A stretch of 64,000 bases of DNA, from NCBI GenBank assembly GCA_038373865.1, contig JAXGGA010001118.1, forward strand, positions 104,639 to 168,638. The letters are read 5' to 3'. Position numbers and translations under genes: made by a program. Under the pieces are notes generated by a model. That model was given only the letters and a program-made list of their open reading frames with translations, did not search any database and was not told the DNA's origin. Shown in pieces: positions 1 to 13,000 of this stretch. Within the stretch, counting starts at the first letter, position 1, and each line of letters begins with the position of its first letter. The stretch is from Uloborus plumipes (Eukaryota; Arthropoda; Arachnida; Araneae; Uloboridae).

Positions 1-798
1 TAAGATAGTACAAAAAGACTTTCCTAAACTAGCACAGGCCATCTACATTCTTTTATGATGAAACTTCAGTTTCTTTCTTTCTACTTTAGAGAAAATGGAA
101 TAAAACATTAAATTTAATACTGAAAGTATCAACCCAAATTTAATAATTTTCCAATGATATATGGAGAAAATTTTACACCTATTTTAAGTATATATTTAGT
201 ATTAGGTTGAAATCCAAATCAGAATTACTGACCTTTTGCATTGGTAATCAAATGTAAGAGCTTACATCATCTACGTTATCATGCTTTAACCGTCTGATGC
301 TGTTGTAGATTTGGTTCAAAATACGCTTATAAACAAATTTTTTTGTTATGAATGTAGACAAATCCAAATACCGTTGAATATTAATTGATAGTTCTAAAGC
401 ACTTAAACTTCTTAGGATTCTCAAGAACTAATCCTAAAACTAAAGACTTGGTAAAAAAGATAGACTCATTCACCACATTAAGTACAAATTTTTAGAATAG
501 AATGTTTGATGTTATTTGTTTCTTTTTTATGCATAAGCCAACTGACAGAACTTATAAAAGTGTGTTAACGATAGCTCTTAAGTTCGGACTTGTTTTATCT
601 TTATTATCAATTAGATTTCAATTGCTAAGATTTACGAGAAAAAATGTTTCATTTGAGTAAGAACCACATAGTCAGCCAACCTAAAATCTATTTCTAACTT
701 TTTAAAAATGTTCAGTTTGTTGGAAAAATACAATGTGGCACGCTGAGCTTTTTCTCTCCAGATAGTGGCACTCTCCCTAAAAAGGTTGGCCACCCCTG
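1..798 (+). repeat. hAT-like non-autonomous element, family A copy 1 (5' end outside window)
   Basis: The segment ends in GGTTGGCCACCCCTG, which matches the 3' end of the complete copy at 22414-23383. Internal blocks agree in the same order, for example the stretch around 212-232 (ccaaatcagaattactgac) and the block at 540-560. There is no coding potential. It lies in the intron upstream of the first visible Fas2 exon. Copy 2 has CAGGG-type ends and an approximate 8-bp target duplication, which suggests the hAT superfamily. Confidence 0.55.
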
Positions 799-881
799 GT
801 TTAAACCATGAAGAGAATTAATTAGATCCCTGTAGATACTGGTAAAATGTGCACTAATCAATTTCTTTCTTTACTCTTTAG

Positions 882-1033
882 AATGACTGGACCAATTGAA
901 GTCTCAAAGGTAGGACAAGCTTTGTTATTAATGTTCAAAAGTCCCACATTAGAAGACACTGGTACTTACAACTGCAGCGCAGTGTACGACAACATTGACA
1001 AGCATGATGCTTCTGTGCAGATCACTTTTTATC
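882..1033 (+). CDS. Fas2: Fas2 exon: C-terminal half of Ig domain 1
   Basis: The acceptor is ctctttag at 874-881 and the donor gtaagt begins at 1034. The 152 nt enter in phase 2 and leave in phase 1. The peptide contains EDTGTYNCSAVYDN, the D-x-G-x-Y-x-C motif that ends an Ig fold, so this is the F and G strands of the first Ig domain. The partner cysteine and tryptophan are in an exon upstream of the window. Confidence 0.85.
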
Positions 1034-4000
1034 GTAAGTTCTTAATGTTATTAAGCTGTATATTTTTAAAAAAGAAAACCTTATGTGTTTTCTTTTGATT
1101 CTATTCATAAAGTAAAAGTGCAAACATTGGAAAATATTTTTACCCTCTGAAAATGGTTCTTTTGCAATTCTTGACATTACAGTAACTAGTCATTATATCA
1201 TTCACACACTGCATTACATCATACCTTCAGATATATCATTTCTTCGGAGATTAAAAGTTATTAAAACCTTGCTTTAAGCTTGAGATGACTGAAATAGAAA
1301 CAATGCATTTCTCCGGGAAAACTTGTTTCTTCTCTTTTTAATAAATAAATGAAGCTGGTGTTTTCTGTTCATCTAAATTTTAGGGCTGCTTAAGCTGTTA
1401 CTTTGAATTTTTGTTTAATCGAAAGACAATAAAAATATTTAAATTTTACTTTGCTATATTAAAAGAATAATTCTAGACTAATTTTCTTCTGTCATGTGTA
1501 TTCAAAAGATATAGCAAATTCTCTTTATTCTTATGTGAAATGAATAGGTACTTTTTATGACCACAATTATATCAATTCTTTTTGTTCTTTCCTGACAATT
1601 GGCATTTAACGAGGGATTATTGCATTACCAAATGATAAAATATATATTGCCTGTCTTGAAATTTTGAGGCTTTACCATGTTTTTTGCCTCACATTTCTGT
1701 GTGCAGTTTTTAGAGTTAATCTGTTGATTATCATACATGTATTGGGGAAAGGGCCTCCACATGTGCCTTTTTTCTTGTTGCTTGAGAACAAAATTATGCT
1801 ATATAAACAAGGAAAAAGTCAAATGAATTTTTTTTTTGTGTTAAACTAGATAACATAATTTTTGAGCAGATCAAAACAAAATGTCTATTAATTTCTCTTT
1901 AAATGGTATTTAATTGAATTTTTCTCCACAAAATTGTTTATAATTGCTGTTTTTTGCCACAGAGGATATTACGTGGGAGGATTGTGAGGAAAAACAAGCC
2001 CTTGTCATTAACACTAACGGCAAGGTGAGGTGTAGGGTCTCTGCAAACCCACCAGCGACAGTTACCTGGAGCAAAGACAACCACCCCCTGGGAGATGACC
2101 GACATATTGTTGAGAGTGATGGTGTACGTGTGTCAGCTGTAACTCAAGAAGACAAAGGTCAGTTTGTTGTACGTGCCATGGTGTCCCAAACTGGAAGATT
2201 TCTAAACAGACGCATCAAGGTGGAAGTTCATGGTGAGTCACATTGTGTCATTGTGAGAAGTTAAAGTATTCTACTTCCATTCCAAACAGTAGCGTATTTA
2301 CAGTTTTGGTTCCCCATCGCTATTCAATTTTTGGAGACTTTTATCTATTTTAGATAAAAAAAAAAATATCATGGTCATATTTGCATAACTTTCAGGACCC
2401 CTATGGGCAGTAGTGTACTTGGATTTCAGTGCACCCTATTGCAAGATTTGTAAATGTGCTTCCACATCCTGATTCAACTAAATTTTTCTCATGAAACTCA
2501 TGGTGCTATTTTTTTGGATTGTGTGCCGTCAAACCTTGTTCCCCTCATGGGGTAGGGTGCTGTGCACACTACTGGTAGGGCCATATTTGAGATGGGTTTT
2601 TAAGGTTCAAGCCCCTCAGTAGTTTTTCAAAATCGTTCTAAAAGTGCCTTTCCTACTTTTATTGCTGAAAATATCATTATTACTATTTTATTTTTGAATT
2701 TCCAATTTAGTTTTCAACTTCATTTGAAAAATGAATTATTATTGAATGGTTATAAATTTAAATGTTGTATCCGTAGTATTTATTTTCATTGTAGTCTTTA
2801 AAAACAATAGTTTTCGTCTTTGAATTTTGAATACCGCTAACAGAAACTCCAAATTTGAAAGAAACAAACTCTATATTTAACACATTTTATAAGTGTCATG
2901 GGATAGAAATTTCGGAAGAATTAAATACTTTGAATGGGCTTATATAAGTAAAAGCATCTATCCTTTTGTGCGATTGAAAGACATACAATATTAACAGGGG
3001 CAAAGTTATGCAGAGTACATATCAGATTTTTTCCTGTATTGGGAAGATAGTCATTTTCTATTTTTCTTTTGACATTTTTGATGGTTAATACATCTATTGT
3101 ACAAAATAGCAGCAGAATATAGAATACAAAATCAAATTTTATTGATCATATAGATTTCACGAAAAATGTGTTTGGAAAAACCCTCCCCAAACCAAAAGTC
3201 TGGTTATGGCCGTGACCATTGCTTACTGCTTCGGGCCCTAGCAATTGCGACATTGTAAATCTGCCCCTGATTCTAAATCATAATTTGGGCGAAAATGATG
3301 GAAGTGTGTAACAGACATTTAAAGGCCCTCGCAAAACTTCATTTATTATTACAAAACAAATTTTTGTTAAAAGCTATTTTCTTTTAAATAACTGAAATGT
3401 GCTTTGAAGCCTAATATCTAATTTTTATGTCAATTTGTCAAGTTGATGTTGGTAGTGCACTTGCGAAATCTGCCTATTAGCTTTTAATTGTAAAATGACT
3501 ATCAGGATATAACTTCAAAAAAATCTTACTGATTCTGAGTTTTAACAAACATGCAGACATTTTTCTTCAATTTATTTTCACTCTTAAAAATGCTCCAAAT
3601 TTCTTAATTTTTATTGCTAGATTTGTAGCTAAAAATGATCCATACGATGTCTTCATTCTGTAGATAGATTTTTTTTCTCTTAAGAAATTTTAATGTAATT
3701 TTTTAATTAAAGAAAATCTTGTAATACAGTGATACTATAAAGATAATATTTAGGTGGTTGTGCACTGTTAAGGCATGGATCAATTTTCATTTGTTTACAT
3801 GCTTTTTGCTAAAATTAGTACTTCTTAAAATAGTTTTATGGGCAGTATTGTATTAAACAGTGATCAAAAGGTTTAACTTTGTTTTTGTCTCATTTCTGTT
3901 TATCATCTATTTAAAGGTAGAATCATGGTTTTTTTTTTTTATAAAACGTATATTATTTGCTTTTGTGTTCCATTTAGTCATAGTTCTCTTTTTCATTATT

Positions 4001-7000
4001 CCCTTTTATAGAGCCCCCCGAGATTATTGAACTGGAAGAGAAAATGGAAGCTACTGAAGGTGAAGAAGCCACTTTAAGATGTCAAGCTCAAGGATTCCCC
4101 AGACCCACATATTCTTGGTTCGATCCTGTAAGATAGTTTTCTGCTTCAGTTTGCATTTACTACTATTTTTTACACAATTTAACAGTCATTTTATGTTGAA
4201 TACGTTATCTTTTTTTGAACAACTAATGCTTGTTCAGCTTAAGTTATTCAAAAAAAAAAAAGATCAAGTCAGGTCTGTGACTCATTTAAAATATTTTGGG
4301 GCCCATTTTTTATGAGCTTGTAATTATTTTCTTTGAAAGTAATCTATTTTTTTGGATTTAAAAAATAATCGATTCTGTAAATGTTATTCTTCAGGAAATA
4401 TTACCCACCTGCTTCTTAAGAGCTATAGACTATTTTGCTCTAGAATTGTAATTGCTGGAAAAAGGTATCAGTTGTTTTAAAAGGTTACAGAAGAGACAGT
4501 TTTCAATTCCTAACATTGAACATAATAATAGGCCACATTAACCAGCTTATATGGCCCTGCAGGCTGTAGGTTAGGCATAACTAAGCTAAAAAGACAGAGA
4601 TAAAATGCAAAAAATAAATAAATAAAATCAAATTGCAAGCTTACAGATTTACACATACAGATGTGAAAAGGTGTTATTTAATTAATACCCCTTCAAAGCA
4701 AAATGGATTAGCTCAGACTAGAATGACATGTGAACAAGGAAAGCCAAAATTCCAAGAACAAAAGATTAGTGATACATATTAGGCCCTTGTATGAGAATAA
4801 AGTACAGTTACCGTTCCTTTGATTAAGCAGAGCTCGGAATTATAGAACTGACTTTACAGTAATGAAGAAACAGGCATCTTAAGAGGATTTCTTCAAAACT
4901 ACAAATTGCTAACAATTTGGAAAAGGTTCTACTTTGGGGACCATTACTTACTGAAGGGTTTTTTTTTTTTTTTAATTCATGCAATTTTGTGTAGAATCTT
5001 TCAAATGCGTTTTTGCAATAGTACACTTGGTATAGCATCAGTTTTGGGACCCAAAGTGTGCCATAAAATGAACCTTGGTAATTAGTACCCCTTTTTACAC
5101 CTATTCCAAAAAGTGATAATAAGCCCAAAGAATAAATTTTGTCATTTTATTTTCAAGTTTATGTGCACAATTTACAATCATTACAAAATGTTATTCCTTT
5201 TCATGTGTAATGCAGAAGGAGCGAAATGTGAGTACTGTGGAAGGACATATTGTAGATGCAGACACTGGAACATTAGTCATCAGTCAAGTAAAACGTGATC
5301 AAAAGGGTACTTACACTTGTCTTGCTAAAAATCCAGCAGGAGAAGCAAAAAGAGGTCTCGATCTTTCGGTTATTGGTAAGCAGGTTTTATTTCTAAATTG
5401 GGTTTATTATTTTTGTTCGAATGACACTTTTCTATGACGCAATTTTCATTCCTAAGAGAATTAGTTTCCTGAGCTGCTTACTACACTGGCGGAAAAAAAA
5501 ATCCCAACACCAAGAAAGACTTGTGTTAGATAAACGAAATTTGGTAGGCATGTTTATACAACTGAAAGATGACATCAATTGAAATTTCGAGTTCCGCGCA
5601 TTAGTGTGGCGCAGCTGGCGTCACTCAGAACATGCAAATAAGGCTTGTTTTAAAAGCGTGTTGTGAAGCTCGTGTGTATTATTTTTCCGTGAAATTTGAC
5701 GAATTGCGTTCATCTTAGATAGGAATGCCTTTAAGAAGACGAAGAAAGCCATTATCAACAGCTCACCGAGTTTAAACGAGGTCGTACAATTTGGTTAAGA
5801 GAAGGTGGATTTTCATTTCGCGATATTGCAGAAAGACTTGGGTGGGAATGCTTCCACCATGCATGATTATTGGAAGCTATGGGCAAGGGATGGTACTACC
5901 TCAAAAAGATCGAGTTCCGAGCTGCCACGTGGCACGACTGAGAAGGAAGATCGCCGAATCTTGCGTACGGCTGTGGCGCATCGTACTGCATCTGCGGTTG
6001 AAATTCGAGCTGCAGTTGGTACTGTCGTGACCCAAGGAACGGTAAGTAAGTGTTTACTTCAAGGACAGCTCCGAGCCAGGCAACCTACAGCCGGTATTCC
6101 ATTGACTGCAAACCATTGCATTTTCCGACGGCAGTGGTGCCACGACAGAGCTCACTGGAGGTCGGAGTGGAGATCTGTTGTAATTTTTGATGAAAACAGA
6201 TTCTGCCGTAGTGCCAGTGGTGGCTGTATATTGGTCAGAAGGAGGCCAGGGGACCGCCTGCATCCAAGCGGTCTACGGCCTGGACACACGAGACCCACAC
6301 CTGGAGTTATGGTCTCTGGAGCAAATTTCTACGACAGCAGGGGCATTCTTGTGGTTCTCCTAAACTCACTGACTGAAAATTTGTCGTCAGTCTGGTAATT
6401 TAACCAGTAGTACAGCCCTTCATGAGTAGCATTCAAGGGGGCGTTTTCCAACAAGATAACGCTCACCCTCACATCGCTGCTGTAACGCAATGTTCTCTAC
6501 GGAGTGCTGACATGTTACCATGACCTGCAAAATCACCAGGTATGTCTCCAATTGATAACGTATGGGATATCATTGGACGGCACCTCGATCATCATCCACA
6601 GTTAGCAATGACGGTCCTAGTATTGACACAACAAGTGCGACAAGCATGGAACTCCATGCTACAAAGTGACATTCGGCACCTGTATGACATATTGCATGCA
6701 CGCTTGCAGGCTTGCCTTCAAAATTCTGGAGGTTACACCCTATACTAAATTAACATAGTTTCACATTTGCACAGCATTTTCTTGAGCTTAAATTAGCCAG
6801 TGATCTTGTACATTTAATCAATTAAACATGTTAACTAGACAATTGCATTACCAGAATTTCATTACTCTACAGAAATTTTTTCTTGGTGTTGGGATTTTTT
6901 TTTCCGCCAGTGTATTTGTACATTTTGAAAGAGCAGTGACTTTTAGTTTTATGAAGTCTAAAAATTTTGTAGCAGCTGTGGAACAACTCTTGGAATTGTG

Positions 7001-10000
7001 ATCCTTTTAAAAAATGAATTAGTCTTTATTTTCTATTTGTGTCCAAGCAGTTTTACAGACTAATGCGGAATACTTATGTTTTGGAAGCAGCGGAATTGAA
7101 TTAGTCAAATTACCTGTTTGTTGAGTCAAATTACTGTTGCTCGTTACTCTCCAGTTTAAGTAATGCAATAATTCGAACTTTTTTTTTTTTTTGTAATTTG
7201 AAACTATGTAATACAGCAATGCAATTTGAGCAACCAAATTATTCACATGATCTCTGCACAATCCTTTAAATTCTTGATCATTATAAATGTTATTGCAATA
7301 TTTTTACATATTAATCCTAGAAATATCACAAAAGTATGATTTGCTGACAAGGATATTTCTTTTTTCTAGTAAAACCTGAAGTGAGATCGTTTGAGAATAA
7401 AACTACAGTAAAAGGCGAGTCTGTTACGCTTGAGTGCCGTGCTGCTGGCGATCCTCTACCTGAACTCAGCATTCGCAAGCAAGGCAGAGACAGGCCTTTT
7501 GACGATGAGGTGTGTGTTTTTCCTAATTTACTTTTGTACTTATGTACTTAAAACCAAGATTCTTATGCTGCCATGAAGTCATGATAGGAATTTTGTTTTA
7601 AAATATGCAAGTAAATGAATTAATGAAATAAGAAATCTTAGAATTAGATATAGTTTGTTTTTTTGAAAATTTCATCAAAAATTAAAATATGAACTGTATT
7701 TTTTTCGCATAAACTGGAAATTTTTTTTTTTTTCAATTCAACATCTTTATTATTATTATTGTATTATTATTTTGTTTCCAAATTTGAATTTGAAGAAAAA
7801 TTATTTGGGTGTTCAACAAGCCAGACATCGAGAACTTATATTTATTAAAGGGGTACCAATAAGTTCTCAGGGGTCTGGCCAGAGGAAATTTGGGTCCGTT
7901 AACGGACCCTTCACAAAAATAGGATCAAGCAAAACGGACCCATCACAAAAATACGATCAAATAAAAGACTCTTCACAAAATGCTGATCAAACAAAACTGA
8001 CATTTCACCCATTATCCATTCAAAAAGCAAATCTAATATCAAAATAACTCATAACATATTTCTGAGTAAAAGCCCATAATTTTTGGGACTTTTCTGAAGT
8101 TAAAGAAGGAAATTGCTTATCCGCCACTTTTTCAGAAAAAAAAAAAGTCTGCACACTTCCTGTTTGCTATGCTCCCTCTTCTTTTAAAGAAATTTACAAC
8201 TTAAAAAAGGTAGTTGTTTTGCTTTAATAGTTCTGCTTGTTTGTTTTATCATATGCAAATCAAAATGGCTTGCTGCATGTTGCTGTTAATAGATTTCTCT
8301 GGAAATGCAAAGTAAGGATTTTTCTCCCAGCTCTTGACTTAAACAAAAAGGAATAAACAACAATTGCAATTATCTGCGAAATGAACTTAGAACTGCAAAC
8401 AGATAGCTAGGGTTGGAGAAAAAATAGGATTGCTTCTAATAGAGTGACCAGCTATTTAAAATTATAGTCATCTGAGGTTTCGTTTTTGGTGCCACTTTTT
8501 GACCTTATTTTGGCAGGAAATTATTATTATTATTATTATTATTTTTTTAATTTGATGTTTGCAAGGGCGGTGTTTTGGTTATATTCAGGAATAATGCTGA
8601 ATTTTTTTTTGGCGAATATGTGGGTGATTATTAAAGACATTCATCATATAAACCTGATGAAATGTAATTCTAAAATTATTTGACTTTGATCAATAATTTT
8701 ATTTACCGTTTTTATACCTTTACGTTTTCATTTTGAAAAATGCCTCTCTGTATCCGATATGAAAATCGAATTTTACTTATTTTTCAAGATAATTACTCTT
8801 TATTAGGAAGCAAATAAATGAAAATTCTCTTTATTTTTTGTTCAGATCATTATTTTATAATTTTTAAAGCAAAATTAACTGTTCTTTTATGAGTCTAAAT
8901 AATAAACACTGGATGGATCGTTTCATTTTATTTTTCAATCAATCGTGTCAACAGATATTAATAATATGTTTATCATAGACTTTTAAAATGCTGTTTTAAT
9001 TTTTTTTAACCAAAATGAACTCATTTATATGCCGTTTTTATGCATTTGATGCACTTTGAAAACTGCAATCTCTTTGCATCTGCTACAGGAATCGGATTTT
9101 TCGCATTTTTGATGTTTGATACGCTGTTTTAAGAGGAAAATAAATGAAATTCACTTTTATTTGTTATTAAATTCAAAAAAAAAAAAAATTTTTTTTTTTT
9201 GCTTTTTTTCAAAATTGTTTGATTTTCACAAAATTTTTTGATTTTTCACAGGGGTGATTGTGTTCCGGTATTTTACCGGATTTCCGGTATTTTCATGATA
9301 GATTCCGGTATTTTCATATTCGAAAATACCGGAAGTAAAATATTTTTAATTATGCTTTTATCTTCCCACCTCCGGATTTTTTTTTCTTTTTCGAATTTTC
9401 GATGATTATGCCGATAATTATTAATAATATTCATCAAATAGAAATGTTCAGATGTAAATTCTAAGTGTTTTTTTTTTACCTTACTAAATTACCTTATTTG
9501 CATTCGATATGAGAATCGAATTTTTCTCACTTTTGATGCTTATTTCCCTTAGGAGACAAATAAATGAAATGTAACAAATGCAACTTTCATTACTTTATAA
9601 ATGCTTTCGCACAACAAATAGCAATTCTGTTAGACTTTTGCTTTCGTCTTAAAATATTTTTTTGAAGATAATTGCTCATCACCAGCTCAAAAGTAACTTT
9701 ATTACTCATTTACAATTTAATTGAATGCATGTACAATATTTTGACTAAAAACTATTTGAATATATGAAATGTGTTTGTTTATGAAAGGAAATTAATTATT
9801 ACTAGGTGTGCTTAGTAATAGGGGCCTTGGTTTTAAAAAAACACTCCACCTCCCCCCCCACCCCACTTTTTCTTTAAAACTTTCAGGTATTTTTTTGTGA
9901 ACTAACAATCACCCCTGTTTTCACAAAATTATTTAGTTTTTCACAAAAAACGGACCCCGTGAAAAATCCTGGACAGACCCCTGGTTCTTGACCTGCTTAA

Positions 10001-13000
10001 ACTTCAAGTAGCATTGTTGCAGCTTTTGTAATCCATTAGTTTCAACTCTCAGTAAATATCCCCAAAAATAGCAACTGGTTTTGAATGCAAAAGTCAATGA
10101 ATTGTATTTGGTTTTGGGAAACTATTTGTTGTAAAATCAAATCATTTTTTTTCATTTGCTTTTTATTTTCAAAAACACTCAAAAGATACCCTCCAAGTTT
10201 ATTTATATTCTTATATTTCTAGTCATGTAATCTTTGTTAACTAATACAGTAGTATATTTTCAGTACCAAAAGTTGTTGTGATTGCTTTATGGTTTCTAAA
10301 CAATGTAAATGCCAAAACTCTTTTCATTTAAAACCATGAAACTAGATTGTGAAATTATGCATTTTTAAAACTTTTTTGTCATTGCTCAATTTTTTTATGA
10401 ATATCTTAATATAATAATATTTTTCAGTGAGAGAATTTTATATTACTTTCATATGTATTTTAGGATGACGAAGTGCAGTTGAGTCGACGGCAAGAAGCTG
10501 GTGAAGCTGTTTTGGTTTTCACAATTACTCGGCAGAACGAGAACATGATGGACTCTATTACTGTACTGCAGAAAATAGAGGAGCACATGTTGAAAGAGTA
10601 GGCCACATAACTGTTGAGTGTGAGTTTTGCTGTTGCTGTCATTTCAAAAATAGTGCTACTCTTATAATACTCTACTTTTAAAACACAATCACTAGTCATT
10701 TGTTGCTTTCTGAGTACTTTCATTGGCTTTCAAGTAATTAAAGTATATGGTTGCAAAAATAACTAAGTTCGAGAATCCTCTGTGGCTGACTTAATGAAGC
10801 CATTTTTATGCCAGAAGGCATGCACATGCCACACCTTTATTCTGGCACATTTATTGCATGCACATATTCTTTATCTCTTTGGCCACACTCTATTCAATGC
10901 AAACATTTGCAAAACAGGATAACTCGGCTATTAGTAACTGATGTCAAACAAATAGATGTCGTCAAACAGATTGAACAGAAATCAGTGTCAAAATGCTTGA
11001 TTGGTGAGGTTAGCTTATAGTTTTGGAGTTTTATTGTATATCACTGCATTTATTCTCATATTCCAGTAAACTTTGCACCAGTCAGATTTGTTTAAGCCTT
11101 GTTTATTTATGGCATGTCTGTAATATTTTAAGACATCAACCAATGCTCTACTAATAATTTTATTTATTCATTATATATTAATTTTTATTACTATACATAT
11201 TTTTTTGATGTCATAACATTTTCTGTGGTGCCAAGTTTGGCACATGTGCCATGCTATTGCTAACACTGGTGTAAAAATACAGGAATATTAGTGTATTTTT
11301 GCTTTGCCTGTGAACAAAAAATTACTTTGTGAATATGAAATTCATATTAAATTATCTTTAATACTCGCTTAGAAAGAATTATGTGACATTTAAGCTATCT
11401 TCGTTTTAAGCAGATTACCAAGGTTACCAACAGATATTGTTCTATGAGAGAGAAAAAAAAAAAAAAAACATGTAGCTAAGAAATGGTGGTATTTTAATTA
11501 CAAAAATAACAATTTTTTTTCTCTATAGTTTCTCCTGATATGCAGTCTACGCCTAAAAATTCAGTGAAAACATGGGAGGGTAATCCTGTGAATCTGAGCT
11601 GCATTGCTGAAGCTATTCCCAATGCAACCATATCCTGGTCTTTCCTTGGACAGAAAATCGTGGAAGGTGATACTTACACAGTCTATGGCAGAACAGCTCA
11701 TAGTAACTTACTTGTAAGTTAAATTTTTTTTTTAAAGTTGCCTTTATTACTATACTGAAATTTTTCCATCGTTAGCTGTCAGCATTTAATAAAACTTCCC
11801 TGCAGGAAACATTAAATCAGGTTGGATATTGACCTGAAAAACCTATGTACCGGATCTACTATTTTTCCAAGCTGAGGCAAAAAGCTTGAAACTGCTGCCT
11901 TTACCCATTCATACTCGCCTTTGATGTTTATTGCCAACTGTAGATTAAGCATAAAATTTATGTATTTCAGTTGTTTTATAAGCTTTTAGGCGTTAGTTCC
12001 GATTTTTAAAGTATTTTGAATTCTAAAAGTCAATGATAAATTTCATATAAAAGTATATTTTTTATCTTTTTAAATGATATTTTTAAGAAGCACAACAGCA
12101 ATTTTGATGGCTAGAAATTTTATGTTGCAGGTATAGGAAAGTCGGGAAAAATCTAGAAAAGTCGAGGAAATATATGGCAGTTCTGGAATAATTAATGGTT
12201 TCTCTGTAACCTAGAATAATTTCTAAAAATCTTATTTTAATTGTTTCCCCTCCCCATTCTTTTGAGTCTCTCTGACTGTGTTCAGTAATGAATGCTATTC
12301 TATTCCAGGTGCGTCCTAATGGTGAAGGTGGAGGTCGAGGTGGCCAAAGTGTATATGGAACGTACACCTGCCATGCAGAAAACCCTCATGGAACTCAATT
12401 TATCAATATTGAATTACAGGAAGCTCGTAAGTGCTTGCAAATATTTCAATTCAAATTTTGTACTATTTCAATACATAATTAAGTTACATTATAATTTTTC
12501 TCTGCTGTAATATTCAATTTCCATAATTCATTTATTTATTTTTGAGCAACATTACCAAGCGTAGAATGCTGCTCAAGCTATTTGCATTTGTTCAAAAGAG
12601 TTGTGCTGTTTTTATAGTACAGCTGGTCATTTAAGATATTGAAACATTTTTTCTGGAAAGTTATACAATATATGCTTTTTGCTATATGTGAGGTTATGAT
12701 TCTGTATATAGAACATTTTTCTGAATTCTCTTCCAACATTTATGCAAAAATTGCATCTTGCCTAAAAGGAACATGTGCTATTTACCAGACTGGAAGCATA
12801 CAGATGCTAATCTGAGCAATATGCTGATCGTATACTTTTATAACTCTGAACATAGCTTTACACATATGTGTCTGTGTGTGTGTGTGTTTGCTTTTTTTAC
12901 TTTTTTCTATATTTAATATATAAAAGAAAGGATTCAATAATTTTGCTGTATGTTCATCCTTTGCAGGAAAACCGACAGAAGTACGTGGAGTTGAAGTAGT

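Noticed and set aside
8521..8543. TTA microsatellite and other short tandem runs (12869, 29550, 44030)
   Set aside because: Ordinary simple repeats; mentioned only where they help describe an intron.
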